DNA from: Serratia marcescens
GTDB lineage: Bacteria; Pseudomonadota; Gammaproteobacteria; Enterobacterales; Enterobacteriaceae
NCBI RefSeq assembly: GCF_001902635.1
Contig: NZ_MJAO01000017.1
Span: forward strand, 1 to 64,000
DNA length: 64,000 bases
Reading direction: 5' to 3'
Part shown: positions 9,603 through 23,869 of the stretch, in pieces
Layout of the letters: every line of letters starts with the position of its first letter
How positions within the stretch are numbered: the stretch's first letter is position 1
The notes under the pieces: model-generated
What the model saw: only the letters and a program-made list of their open reading frames with translations
Told to the model about the DNA's origin: nothing
The model's database searches: none
Program-made: the position numbers and the translations under genes

Positions 9603-11225
9603 TTACCAATTTTTGCGGCCAAAACCGGATGTGATGGGATAGCGGCGGTCTTTGCCGAAGTTACGGGCGGTAATACGCGGCCCGACGGCGGCCTGACGCC
9701 GCTTGTATTCGTTGATGTCCACCAGGCGGATCACCTTGCGCACGATCGCTTCGTCGAACCCTTCGGCCACCAGATCGGCGACCGACTTGTCGCGCTCAAC
9801 GTAACCTTCCAGGATCGCGTCCAGGATATCGTACGGCGGCAGGCTGTCCTGATCGACCTGATCCGGCGCCAGTTCGGCGGACGGCGGACGATCGATCACC
9901 CGCTGCGGGATCACGTAGGAGACGGTGTTACGGTATTCGGACAGCTTGAACACCAGCGTTTTCGGCACGTCTTTCAGCACGTCGAAGCCGCCGGCCATAT
10001 CGCCGTACAGCGTGGCGTAACCCACCGCCATTTCGCTCTTGTTGCCGGTGGTCAGCACGATACTGCGGCGTTTGTTGGACAGCGCCATCAGCATCACCCC
10101 GCGGCAGCGCGCCTGCAGGTTTTCTTCGGTGGTATCGCGTTCGGTGCCGGCGAACATCGGCGACAGCTGGCCCATAAAGGCGTCGAACATCGGCTCGATG
10201 GAGACGATATCGAACTCCACGCCGAGGATTTCCGCCTCTTCCTTGGCGTCGGCGATACTGATATCCGCGGTATAGCGGAACGGCATCATCAGCGCCTGCA
10301 CCTTGTCTTTGCCCAACGCATCCACGGCAATCGCCAGCGTCAGCGCCGAGTCGATACCGCCGGACAGCCCCAGCACCGCGCCTTTAAAGCCGTTTTTGGT
10401 CACGTAGTCGCGCACCGCCAGCACCAGCGCCTGGTACACCTGCGCCAGCTGCGACAGCTCAGCGGCCGGATCGGCCATCGGCGCCACGTTCAGTTCATTG
10501 AATTCCACCCGCGTGACCTGCTCAGCGAAGGCCGCCAGACGGTGGGTCATGGCGCCGGCGGCGTCGAAGACCTTGGAGCAACCGTCGAAGATCAGCTCAT
10601 CTTGGCCGCCGATCTGGTTAAGGTACACCAGCGGCAGTTGGGTGCGCTGGCAGTGGCCGGCCATCAGCGTTTTGCGGATATACGGCTTTTCACGGTTATA
10701 CGGCGAGGCGTTGATCGACAGGATGATCTCCGCGCCGGCCGCCTTGGCGGCGTCGATCGGTTCCGGGAACCACAGATCTTCGCAAATCAGCAGGCCCAAA
10801 CGGTAGCCTTTCAGCTCCACCACACAGGTGTCGCTGCCGGCGTGGAAATAGCGCTTCTCATCGAACACGCCGTAGTTCGGCAACTGTTGCTTGAAGTAGC
10901 GGGTCAGCAGGCGGCCTTCGGAGAACAGCGACAGTGCGTTGTACAGCTTGTCGCCTTCGCGCCACGGGTGGCCGACCAGGATCGCCGTTTCGGTGGAGGC
11001 CTGTTGCAGACGCAGCAGCTGCGCGTCGCAGCGCTGGTAGAAGTCATTGCGATACAGCAGGTCTTCCGGCGGATAGCCGGACAGCGCCAGTTCGGTGAAC
11101 ATGACCAGATCGGCTCCCGCCTTCTGCTGCTCCTGCACAATTTGCAACATGCGTTCGGTGTTGCCTTCAATGTCGCCGACCAGCAGGTTCAACTGGGCCA
11201 GGGCGATGGAAAGTGATCTGCTCAT
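9603..11225 (-). CDS. nadE: Glutamine-dependent NAD+ synthetase NadE
   Basis: This 540-residue fused enzyme converts nicotinate adenine dinucleotide to NAD+, using ammonia from its own glutaminase domain. The N-terminal nitrilase-type half shows the Glu-Lys-Cys triad (FTELALSGYPP, DEKRYFH, LLICEDLWFPE). The C-terminal half has the PP-loop ATP motif GLSGGIDSAL near residue 290 and the synthetase block TTGNKSEMAVGY. This is the long glutamine-dependent form, unlike the short ammonia-dependent NadE of E. coli K-12. It sits between glrR and glnB on the same strand, an insertion relative to E. coli, where glnB directly follows glrR. Confidence 0.96.
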   Translation of the reverse strand: MSRSLSIALAQLNLLVGDIEGNTERMLQIVQEQQKAGADLVMFTELALSGYPPEDLLYRNDFYQRCDAQLLRLQQASTETAILVGHPWREGDKLYNALSLFSEGRLLTRYFKQQLPNYGVFDEKRYFHAGSDTCVVELKGYRLGLLICEDLWFPEPIDAAKAAGAEIILSINASPYNREKPYIRKTLMAGHCQRTQLPLVYLNQIGGQDELIFDGCSKVFDAAGAMTHRLAAFAEQVTRVEFNELNVAPMADPAAELSQLAQVYQALVLAVRDYVTKNGFKGAVLGLSGGIDSALTLAIAVDALGKDKVQALMMPFRYTADISIADAKEEAEILGVEFDIVSIEPMFDAFMGQLSPMFAGTERDTTEENLQARCRGVMLMALSNKRRSIVLTTGNKSEMAVGYATLYGDMAGGFDVLKDVPKTLVFKLSEYRNTVSYVIPQRVIDRPPSAELAPDQVDQDSLPPYDILDAILEGYVERDKSVADLVAEGFDEAIVRKVIRLVDINEYKRRQAAVGPRITARNFGKDRRYPITSGFGRKNW

Positions 11226-11354
11226 TGTTTACGATCCCGCTTAATACGTTCCATAGTGCTTTACGCCGGGGCGCGCCGCGGCGAAGAGAACGGAGTGTAA
11301 ATCATTCCGCCGGATTTGTTGAGAACCTGCGTGGCAGGCACCGGCGGGAAACTG

Positions 11355-12688
<1,334 letters not shown>

Positions 12689-12692
<4 letters not shown>

Positions 12693-13561
12693 TGCGCGTG
12701 GGACTCCTTATTGGCAGGGTGCGGCGTATAGGTGTCTTCCGGTTCAACCGGCAGCGCAGTGCCCTTTTCCGGTTCATCCTCAGACTCTGCGCCCTTGGCG
12801 GCCGTACCGCTTTTACCACCAGCCTCGCTTTTTAGCTGGCCTGCGCTGTTTTCCGGGATCTCCCCTTGCAGCTGCTTGCGCGAAGAGAGCTGACGCTCGA
12901 TATCGGTCAGGTTCTCCAGCTTGCGCGAGGTGTCCTGCAACTGCGATTGCAGACGCGCCTGGTTCTGGCGCAGCGAATCGATCTGGCTGTCGCTGCTCTC
13001 CTGCAGATGCTGGTAGCGCGCTTTTTCATCGAACAAGGTGATCTGCAGCGTCTGCTGCTGACGCCACAGCTGCATCAGCGGGCGCAGCGAACCGGGAACT
13101 TCCATCCGATAGCTGTTGATCCGATCGATCATCTGGCGGCGTTCACCCGACGTCGGTTGCGCGCTGCCCAGCAGAATGCTTTGTTTGAAAATGCCGGACC
13201 AGCTGTCTCCCGGCACGGTTTGCGCCAGCGCGCGCGCCTGGGTCGAGCCGATACGATCGGCGCAGTCCATCGCGCGCAGCCAGTAGAGTGAGTTATCCAG
13301 CGCGTCCTTGTCGTCCAATTGCCACAGGGTATCGCAAGCCGCGGTGCGGTAATCGATCACCTTGGTATCCGGGATCGCTTCTTGCCGCTGGGGGCTCAAC
13401 CCGCCGCTGACGGCGCGATCGACACAGCCCGCCAGCAACAGCGGCATAAACAAAACGGCGCCCAACCAGCGGGTCGGGCGTTTGCCGAGCGGCGCTCTGT
13501 GCGTGGCACGCGGTGAACGTTCGGTCTGTGAGAGACGAAGGCGTTTAGACCATGTGTACAT
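12689..13561 (-). CDS. qseG: Outer-membrane lipoprotein QseG (YfhG)
   Basis: Lipoprotein of the GlrK/GlrR operon, 290 residues as read, longer than the roughly 237 of E. coli. A lipobox (MPLLLAGC) follows an unusually long basic N-terminus of about 45 residues, so the true start may be downstream of 13561, although no clearly better ribosome site is seen. The middle (about residues 160-210) is heptad-rich and likely coiled-coil; the last 60 residues are Gly/Glu/Pro-rich. In E. coli it interacts with GlrK at the envelope. It is three bases after the glrK stop and overlaps glrR, so it is co-transcribed. Confidence 0.9.
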
Positions 13562-13564
13562 TAT

Positions 13565-15001
13565 TTATTCATTCTCGGCGGTTAACGGCAGTTCAATGCG
13601 GAAGCAAACGTCTGCACCGGCGACCGTCGCCAGTTGCAGCTCACCGCGCATGCGGCGGATACAGTCCTGAGCGATGCTCAACCCCAGTCCGCTTCCTTTT
13701 ACCGCCCCTTTTCGCTGGTGACTACCCTGGAAAAAAGGCTCGAAAATCATGGCTCTTTCAGCCTCGGGGATCGGCGTGCCGGTATTGGCGACGTCGATTT
13801 GCACCCGTTGTCCAACCTGACGGCTGCGGATCCAAATGTTACCGGATTCCTTGCCGTAGTGCACCGCATTGGAGTAGAGATTATCCAGTACGCGCATTAA
13901 TAGCGTAGGCTCTGCCCAGCAGATTTCCGCCTCCAGCGAAATTTCGGTGGCGATCATTTTCGCCCGCGCCGGCAAACTGTGCGCGGCGACTACCAGATCG
14001 ACCATCTCGCGCAGCTCGACGTTCTCGTGTTCCGCCGGGCCATCGGCCAGTTTGCGGTTGTAATCCAGCAACTGTTCAATCAACTGCTGCAGATGGCGGC
14101 TACTGTTGTCGAGGATCGCCACCACCTCTTTCTGATCGGAAGTGAGCGGCCCCGCCACCTCGTCGGCCAGCAGTTCGGTGCCTTCGCGCATGCTGGCCAG
14201 CGGCGTTTTCAACTCGTGCGAGATATGGCGCAAGAACTCGTGGCGCTGCGACTCCAGCCACGCCAGCCGTTCACTCAGCCAGATGATGCGCTGCGCCAGC
14301 GAACGCAGCTCGCGCGGCCCCTTGAACGACGCAGTGCTGCCCAGCGCGCGCCCTTCTCCCAGGCGGTTGATCATCCGCTCCACGGCCTTGACCGGCCCGA
14401 TGATCATGCGGGTAAACAGCACCACCAGCAGCACGCTGACCAGGAACAGCAGCAGCGCCTGCCAGCCGAAGAACTGGCCGCGTTCGGCGATGGCCTGTTG
14501 CAACTGTTGACCGCGCGAGAACACCACCGCGCGCGTGGCCTGCACCATTTCGGCATTGGATCGCGAGAACGACTCGAGTAAGGCGGAAGCGTCTTTGTCC
14601 GGCCCGCTGTTTTGGCATTTGATCGCCGCCAGCTGAGTCAGCAGCTGACGCAGCGTTTGGTAGTAGCGCTCATCCGGCAGAATCGGCGCGTGGGCGTCCA
14701 GCATCTGCGAATACTGCTTGCGCTGGTTTTGGTACAGCTTCTGCAGCGTGGGATCGACCAGCACGCAATATTGACGATAGCTACGCTCCATCTCCAGCGC
14801 CACGCTGGTCATCGCCTCGCTGCGCCGCGCATCCGCCAACGTGGTACGGTTGATGTCCGCCGCCTGCGCGCTGAGGTGATCCAGGCTCTGGTACGCCTGG
14901 TAGGCCAGCACCAGCAGCGGCAACAGCACCAACAGGAACGCCAGCAGCACCAGTTGCCGCAGCGAACGTGGGAACAAACGCCATTTTTTCAACGAAATCA
15001 T
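13565..15001 (-). CDS. glrK: Sensor histidine kinase GlrK (QseE)
   Basis: A 478-residue inner-membrane kinase. Transmembrane helices at about 14-40 and 180-200 flank a periplasmic region, followed by a HAMP segment. The dimerisation/phosphoacceptor motif is RHISHELKTPL (His262), and the ATPase domain has the N-box LDNLYSNAVHYGK and G-box GSGLGLSIAQ. It phosphorylates GlrR. It is the first gene of the glrK-qseG-glrR operon. The sRNA gene glmY that this system controls lies upstream on the same strand, as in E. coli. Confidence 0.97.
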   Translation of the reverse strand: MISLKKWRLFPRSLRQLVLLAFLLVLLPLLVLAYQAYQSLDHLSAQAADINRTTLADARRSEAMTSVALEMERSYRQYCVLVDPTLQKLYQNQRKQYSQMLDAHAPILPDERYYQTLRQLLTQLAAIKCQNSGPDKDASALLESFSRSNAEMVQATRAVVFSRGQQLQQAIAERGQFFGWQALLLFLVSVLLVVLFTRMIIGPVKAVERMINRLGEGRALGSTASFKGPRELRSLAQRIIWLSERLAWLESQRHEFLRHISHELKTPLASMREGTELLADEVAGPLTSDQKEVVAILDNSSRHLQQLIEQLLDYNRKLADGPAEHENVELREMVDLVVAAHSLPARAKMIATEISLEAEICWAEPTLLMRVLDNLYSNAVHYGKESGNIWIRSRQVGQRVQIDVANTGTPIPEAERAMIFEPFFQGSHQRKGAVKGSGLGLSIAQDCIRRMRGELQLATVAGADVCFRIELPLTAENE

Positions 15002-15349
15002 CTCACTCTCTCAGTGTCTGTCACGATGCTAACTGACTCGCCGGAAAGAGAAAAGCCCAGCAAGGGAGAATCCTGGAACTGCGCGCACAGGCCCGGCCTG
15101 CCGACGGCATGCGGCATCAGAAAAAGAGATCGGAACGAAGGTAAAAATCTTTGGATGGCGTCTGCATTCGAGGGCATAGGCAACGAAACAGGGATAAGCG
15201 CAGCGTTGAGAATTGACGCCGGGGCAAGAAGTTTGCCCCGCCGCAAGGAAAGTGTGGATGCCCTTGAATCTCGTCCCCGGGGTGATGTAGCGCAGCGGCT
15301 GGCATCGAACAGGACGAATAGCATCCGTAAGTATCCTGGATTGATGAAC

Positions 15350-15538
15350 CCTTCATCACAGTTGGATACAGGCGGTGCCTCACTCCACGTGTCGCCCGAT
15401 GCTTGATAAAGCCGCTTGCGCAGTCTGTTATCGGTTTGGTTGGACGATAGGCACCATTTCTTTGGCATCATTCGGAGGCTTATGAGGCGATTTGCCGTCT
15501 AATTACGGCGCCGTCATAAAAAGTTGAATGAGCAGCCG
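15350..15538 (-). ncRNA. glmY: Small RNA GlmY (3' end approximate)
   Basis: GlmY sequesters the adaptor RapZ and so stabilises GlmZ and glucosamine-6-phosphate synthase mRNA. The gene is called from its position between purL and glrK, its sigma-54 promoter at 15549-15564, three GlrR sites upstream, and its 5' end. On the minus strand that end reads GCTGCTCATTCAAC, then TTTTTATGACGGC, matching the conserved start of enterobacterial GlmY/GlmZ (GTGGCTCATTCACC, then ACTTATGTCAGC). The start is placed about 12 bases after the promoter's GC element. The 3' end is a guess from the usual length of about 185 bases; no clear terminator was recognised. Confidence 0.75.
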
Positions 15539-15548
15539 CCGAGAATAA

Positions 15549-15564
15549 TGCACGTTGCGTGCCA
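15549..15564 (-). promoter_or_regulatory. Sigma-54 promoter of glmY
   Basis: On the minus strand the sequence is TGGCACGCAACGTGCA. It matches the -24/-12 consensus TGGCACG-N4-TTGCA with a single change, and the invariant GG and GC are correctly 10 bases apart. It lies 11 bases upstream of the conserved GlmY 5' end. Confidence 0.9.
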
Positions 15565-15582
15565 ACTTTGCAATAAAAATCA

Positions 15583-15595
15583 CAACGCAATGATT
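15583..15595 (-). promoter_or_regulatory. Possible IHF site between the glmY promoter and GlrR sites
   Basis: Minus strand AATCATTGCGTTG matches WATCAA-N4-TTR with one mismatch. It lies in AT-rich DNA just upstream of the -24 element, where a bend would bring GlrR onto RNA polymerase. A second, perfect match (AATCAATAAATTA) lies at 15720-15732 between GlrR sites one and two. Confidence 0.45.
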
Positions 15596-15671
15596 TTATT
15601 TAAAAATAAAACAAAAATCATAATCTCACTCCCTCATTGCGCGCCGGTTGGCGATGAAAAAAACACCACCC

Positions 15672-15784
15672 TGTCGCCAAACACAGACAACTAAAGCCAA
15701 ACTCGCTTACCACCAATAAAATCAATAAATTAAATGTCGCCATTTGGCGACACGGAAAATAGCCCTTGTCGCAAAAAGCAGACA
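15672..15784 (-). promoter_or_regulatory. Three GlrR binding sites upstream of glmY
   Basis: Three exact TGTC-N10-GACA motifs occur at 15672-15689, 15735-15752 and 15767-15784, in the region 110-235 bases upstream of the sigma-54 promoter. E. coli glmY also has three GlrR sites of this form. Together with the promoter and IHF motifs they make this a complete enhancer for sigma-54 activation. Nothing else in the 15002-15858 gap looks coding. Confidence 0.92.
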
Positions 15785-15812
15785 CTACCGCCCAACGGCG
15801 AACATCGGCCAC

Positions 15813-15838
15813 AAAAAAGGGCGCAATTGCTTGCGCCC
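15813..15838 (-). terminator. Rho-independent terminator of purL
   Basis: On the minus strand GGGCGCAA-GCAA-TTGCGCCC forms an 8-bp stem with a tetraloop, followed by six T residues, 20 bases after the purL stop. It separates purL from the glmY enhancer. Confidence 0.92.
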
Positions 15839-15858
15839 TCTGTACGGTGGAGGCCATT

Positions 15859-19749
<3,891 letters not shown>

Positions 19750-19844
19750 AATCAAAGTTCTCTCGTCTTCGAAGCGACGGATAAGACGCTTCATTGGGCG
19801 CAACAGGGGAAAACGCGCGTCATTATAGAGAATCCTCGCCGCCG

Positions 19845-19860
19845 ACGAAACCGTTTGCGT
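19845..19860 (-). promoter_or_regulatory. PurR operator of purL
   Basis: Minus strand ACGCAAACGGTTTCGT fits the PurR consensus ACGCAAACGTTTTCGT with one change. A perfect -10 hexamer TATAAT lies at 19822-19827, so the operator covers the weak -35 region about 17 bases upstream. Purine repression of purL is therefore expected. The leader from this promoter to the start is about 65 bases. Confidence 0.92.
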
Positions 19861-19970
19861 AGGGATTATTGATAAAAGCGTGCCGCACCGTCGAATTGTC
19901 ATAACGTGTCAATAAAGTTGCACACTGGCGTTTTGTTGCGCAAAATGCCCCCCGCACTGGTGATTTAACC

Positions 19971-21488
19971 ATGAGAAAAGTCGCGGTTGTCATCGCCGGT
20001 GTACCTGTGCCACCACTGGATAACTATTTGAAACGTCTTAAAATAAACTACATCCTCATCGGCGTTGTCACCCTGCTTCTGGCTCTCGCTCTGTGGCCCA
20101 ATATCACCTGGCGCAGCGGCCAGGGCGGGCAACTCCAGGAGATCATTTCCCGCGGCGAGTTGCGTATCAGCACGCTGAATTCACCGCTGACCTATTTCAA
20201 CACCAAGCAAGGGCCGGGTGGGCTCGACTACGAACTGGCGAAACGCTTCGCCAACTACCTCGGGGTGAAGCTGGTGGTGATCCCCCATAAGAACATCAAT
20301 GATCTGTTCGACGATCTGGACGACGACGACGCCGACCTGCTGGCAGCCGGCCTGATCTACAACCAGGAGCGCCTCAGCCGTGCGCGCACCGGCCCGGCCT
20401 ACTATTCCGTTTCCCAACAGCTGGTGTACCGGCTGGGCACCCCGCGGCCGAAAAGCTTCGCCGACATTAAAGGCAAGCTGGCGGTTGCCTCCGGTTCCGC
20501 GCACGTCAGCACGCTAAAGCAGCTCAAACAGGATAAATACCCGGATCTCGCCTGGGAGTCTTCGAGCGATCTCACCTCCAAAGAGCTGTTGGAACGGGTT
20601 GCTGACGGCAAGCTGGACTACACCCTCGGCGATTCGGTGACCATCGCGTTGCTGCAGCGCATCCATCCACAGCTGGCAGTGGCGTTCGACGTCACCGATG
20701 AAGAGCCGGTCACCTGGTATATGAAACGCGACGGCGACGACAGCCTGTACGCGGCGATGCTGGATTTCTACAGCCAGATGGTGGATGACGGCACCCTGGC
20801 GCGGCTGGAAGAGAAGTACCTCGGCCACGTCGGCAGCTTCGACTATGTGGATACCAAAACCTTCCTGTCGGCCATCGACTCGGTGCTGCCCAACTTCCGG
20901 CCGCTGTTCGAGAAGCACGCCAACGAAATCGACTGGAAGCTGCTGGCGGCCATCGCCTATCAGGAATCGCACTGGAACCCGCAGGCCACCTCGCCCACCG
21001 GCGTGCGCGGCCTGATGATGCTGACCCGCGCCACCGCCGACGGTTTGGGCGTCAACGACCGTCTCGATCCAGAAGAGAGTATTCAGGGCGGCGCGCTCTA
21101 TCTGCAGCGACTGATGGCCAAGGTGCCGGACAGCGTGCCGGAAGACGAGCGCATCTGGTTCTCGCTGGCGGCCTACAACATGGGCTGGGGCCACATGCTG
21201 GACGCGCGTAAGCTGACCAAAACGCAGAAAGGCAATCCGGACAGCTGGGTCGACGTTAAACAGCGCCTGCCGATGCTGAGCCAAAAGCGCTACTACCCGC
21301 AGTTGACCTACGGCTATGCGCGCGGGCGCGAAGCCTACAACTATGTGGAAAACATCCGCCGCTACCAGGTGAGCCTGGTGGGCTATCTGCAGGAAAAAGA
21401 GAGAAAGGCGGCGCAAGCGGCCGCCGAGCAGGAGGCATTGGGGAAAGGCTATCCGACGGTGATGCCGGAACTGGCGCTCAACTACTGA
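19971..21488 (+). CDS. mltF: Membrane-bound lytic transglycosylase MltF
   Basis: Peptidoglycan lytic transglycosylase F, 505 residues as read. A hydrophobic helix (residues 26-45) anchors or exports it. Residues about 60-290 form an ABC-binding-protein-like regulatory domain. The C-terminal SLT domain has the catalytic Glu in AYQESHWNP and the family block [10 protein letters not shown]. The ATG at 19971 has only a weak ribosome site. A TTG at 20028 (then KRLKINY) corresponds to the E. coli start and may be the real one, giving 486 residues. It is divergent from purL and convergent with tadA. Confidence 0.93.
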   Translation: MRKVAVVIAGVPVPPLDNYLKRLKINYILIGVVTLLLALALWPNITWRSGQGGQLQEIISRGELRISTLNSPLTYFNTKQGPGGLDYELAKRFANYLGVKLVVIPHKNINDLFDDLDDDDADLLAAGLIYNQERLSRARTGPAYYSVSQQLVYRLGTPRPKSFADIKGKLAVASGSAHVSTLKQLKQDKYPDLAWESSSDLTSKELLERVADGKLDYTLGDSVTIALLQRIHPQLAVAFDVTDEEPVTWYMKRDGDDSLYAAMLDFYSQMVDDGTLARLEEKYLGHVGSFDYVDTKTFLSAIDSVLPNFRPLFEKHANEIDWKLLAAIAYQESHWNPQATSPTGVRGLMMLTRATADGLGVNDRLDPEESIQGGALYLQRLMAKVPDSVPEDERIWFSLAAYNMGWGHMLDARKLTKTQKGNPDSWVDVKQRLPMLSQKRYYPQLTYGYARGREAYNYVENIRRYQVSLVGYLQEKERKAAQAAAEQEALGKGYPTVMPELALNY

Positions 21489-22028
<540 letters not shown>

Positions 22029-22112
22029 TTATACACACTAGCCCCCCTTTGTCGTAGCCGCCCGGCAATGGCTATACTGGCCGAATAAGCGTGTGATTCA
22101 GGGACAAGAGGC

Positions 22113-23165
22113 ATGAAACTCAGTAAAAAGAACGCCGTCGTGGTACGCAAAGCGCTGGACGGCTGGGTCAGCGAAGGCGCGTTGACCCCCGAACAACGGC
22201 TGCAACTGCTGCAGCATGTGGATGTGCAGCCTTTCGACTGGCGGCGGCTGGCGCGCTATGCGTTTCTCGCCGCCCTGGCCTCGTTGCTGATCGCCGTCAC
22301 CAGCCTGTTCGCCGACAGCGAACTGCTTGCCTGGCTCAGCGGGCTGTTCCGCTTCGACGCACCGGTACGCATGGCAATCGCCGGCGTACTCGCGGCGCTG
22401 GCCTACGTCTGGGCATTGCGCCGCCGCCGGCGGCACCCGGAAAAACGTTACGGCAACGAGGCAGCGCTGTTTGTCGCCGTGTTGCTTACCGCCTGCGCCT
22501 TATGGCAGCTGGGCGTTTGGCTGGATAACGGCAGCGGCCGGGTTTCCGTGTTGCTGCTGTTCGCCGCGCTGCTGTACGGCGCGATCGGCTGGTTCAGCCG
22601 TTCCGGGCTGGTGTGGTGGTTCGCCCTGCTGTCGCTCGGCAACGCCTTTGGCGCCGAGACCGGTTACCTGTCCGGCTGGGGCGCCTACTGGCTCGGCATG
22701 AGCTACCCGATTCGCTTTATCGCCTTCGGCGCGGTGCTGATCGCCGCCGCGCTGCTGCTGCGGCCGCTGTTGGCGCAACGCGGCCTGCTGCGGGTATCGC
22801 TGGCGATGGGCCTGCTGTACCTGTTCATCGCCCTGTGGCTGCTGTCGATCTTCGGCAACTACGGCGATCTCGACAGTTGGTATCGCGCACGCCAGATCGA
22901 GCTGTTCCACTGGAGCCTGCTGTTCGGGCTGGCCGCCTTCGCCGCCATCTGGCTGGGGTTGAAGCATGACGATGCCATGCTGCGCGGTTTCGGGCTGACC
23001 TTCCTCGGCATCAACCTGTATACCCGTCTGTTCGAGTTTTTCTGGGACAGCATGCCGAAGGCGGTTTTCTTTGTGCTGCTCGGCCTGAGCCTGTGGGTGC
23101 TGGGGCATTATGCGGAGAAAATCTGGCAACTGGGGCGCAAGCCGCACGACGTGACCGACGACTGA
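22113..23165 (+). CDS. DUF2157 polytopic membrane protein
   Basis: A 350-residue protein. A soluble N-terminal DUF2157-type segment of about 45 residues (LDGWVSEGALTPEQRLQLL) is followed by some ten hydrophobic helices and a short polar tail. Family function is not established. It is transcribed alone, divergent from tadA and convergent with pgpC, with its own terminator just after the stop. It is absent from this position in E. coli K-12 to my knowledge. Confidence 0.8.
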   Translation: MKLSKKNAVVVRKALDGWVSEGALTPEQRLQLLQHVDVQPFDWRRLARYAFLAALASLLIAVTSLFADSELLAWLSGLFRFDAPVRMAIAGVLAALAYVWALRRRRRHPEKRYGNEAALFVAVLLTACALWQLGVWLDNGSGRVSVLLLFAALLYGAIGWFSRSGLVWWFALLSLGNAFGAETGYLSGWGAYWLGMSYPIRFIAFGAVLIAAALLLRPLLAQRGLLRVSLAMGLLYLFIALWLLSIFGNYGDLDSWYRARQIELFHWSLLFGLAAFAAIWLGLKHDDAMLRGFGLTFLGINLYTRLFEFFWDSMPKAVFFVLLGLSLWVLGHYAEKIWQLGRKPHDVTDD

Positions 23166-23187
23166 TCGCAGCGCCAATAATGCGCAA

Positions 23188-23210
23188 GGGCGGATAATCC
23201 GCCCTTTTCT
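23188..23210 (+). terminator. Terminator after the DUF2157 gene
   Basis: GGGCGGA-TAA-TCCGCCC followed by TTTTCTT, 22 bases after the stop. The U-tract is on the plus strand only; it also lies just beyond the pgpC stop. Confidence 0.88.
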
Positions 23211-23866
23211 TATTCCAGCTGTTGCAGCTCACCCTGCTTGCTTACCCGCCAACGATGCTCGCAAAAAAACAGCAACGGATTATCCTGCTTACTGTCGCTG
23301 TAACCGCTGTATAGCTTCAGCGGCGCGCCGAGCCGTTGCTCCAGCTGCGCCACTTTTTGCACGCCCAGGCAGCGCAAGGTCAAGACCCAACCGCCGCAAC
23401 GGCGCGTGATGCGGCTGCCGATCAACTGCACCCGCGGTAGAAACGCCGAATCGCGATACACCTGCGCCACCAGCTGTTCCGGCGAGCCGGTAATCAGCCA
23501 TACCTCGGCATCGTGCTCTTCCAAATACTGCCGCAGCCGCATTTGCACCACCGGAAACGCGGTGACCTTCTGGCGGAAGTCTTCGATAAACTGCCGCTCC
23601 AGCACCTTCAGCTTCGCTTCGGAACGCCCGAAGGTGATGGCCCACAGCAGCAGGCTCATCGGCCAACGCGCGGCGCGCCCCATCAGCAGCAGCGCCAAGC
23701 CGATCGGCAGCAGCAGCGGTATCACCAGCAACAGGTTCAGCGGCAAACGGCGCAGCAGAAAACGCAAGAAACTGCCGAACATATCCTCCTGATGCAGGGT
23801 GCCGTCCAGATCGAAAAAGACCACGCGGCGCCCCTCTGCGGCCGGTTGTTGCTGCTTGTCGCTCAA
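23210..23866 (-). CDS. pgpC: Phosphatidylglycerophosphatase C (PgpC, YfhB)
   Basis: HAD-superfamily lipid phosphatase that dephosphorylates phosphatidylglycerol phosphate, 218 residues. The catalytic DxD motif is FFDLDGTLHQ near the N-terminus. A hydrophobic pair (LLLVIPLLLPIGLALLL) follows, then ITGSPEQL and the C-terminal YSGYSDSKQDNPLL. It is colinear with E. coli YfhB. It follows murP on the same strand by three bases, so it may be co-transcribed with murQP. Confidence 0.95.
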   Translation of the reverse strand: MSDKQQQPAAEGRRVVFFDLDGTLHQEDMFGSFLRFLLRRLPLNLLLVIPLLLPIGLALLLMGRAARWPMSLLLWAITFGRSEAKLKVLERQFIEDFRQKVTAFPVVQMRLRQYLEEHDAEVWLITGSPEQLVAQVYRDSAFLPRVQLIGSRITRRCGGWVLTLRCLGVQKVAQLEQRLGAPLKLYSGYSDSKQDNPLLFFCEHRWRVSKQGELQQLE

Positions 23867-23869
23867 ACG

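Noticed and set aside
14998-15471. A 157-codon minus-strand frame upstream of glrK
   Set aside because: It lies across the glmY gene, whose promoter, enhancer sites and conserved 5' end are clear; the translated sequence has no recognisable domain.
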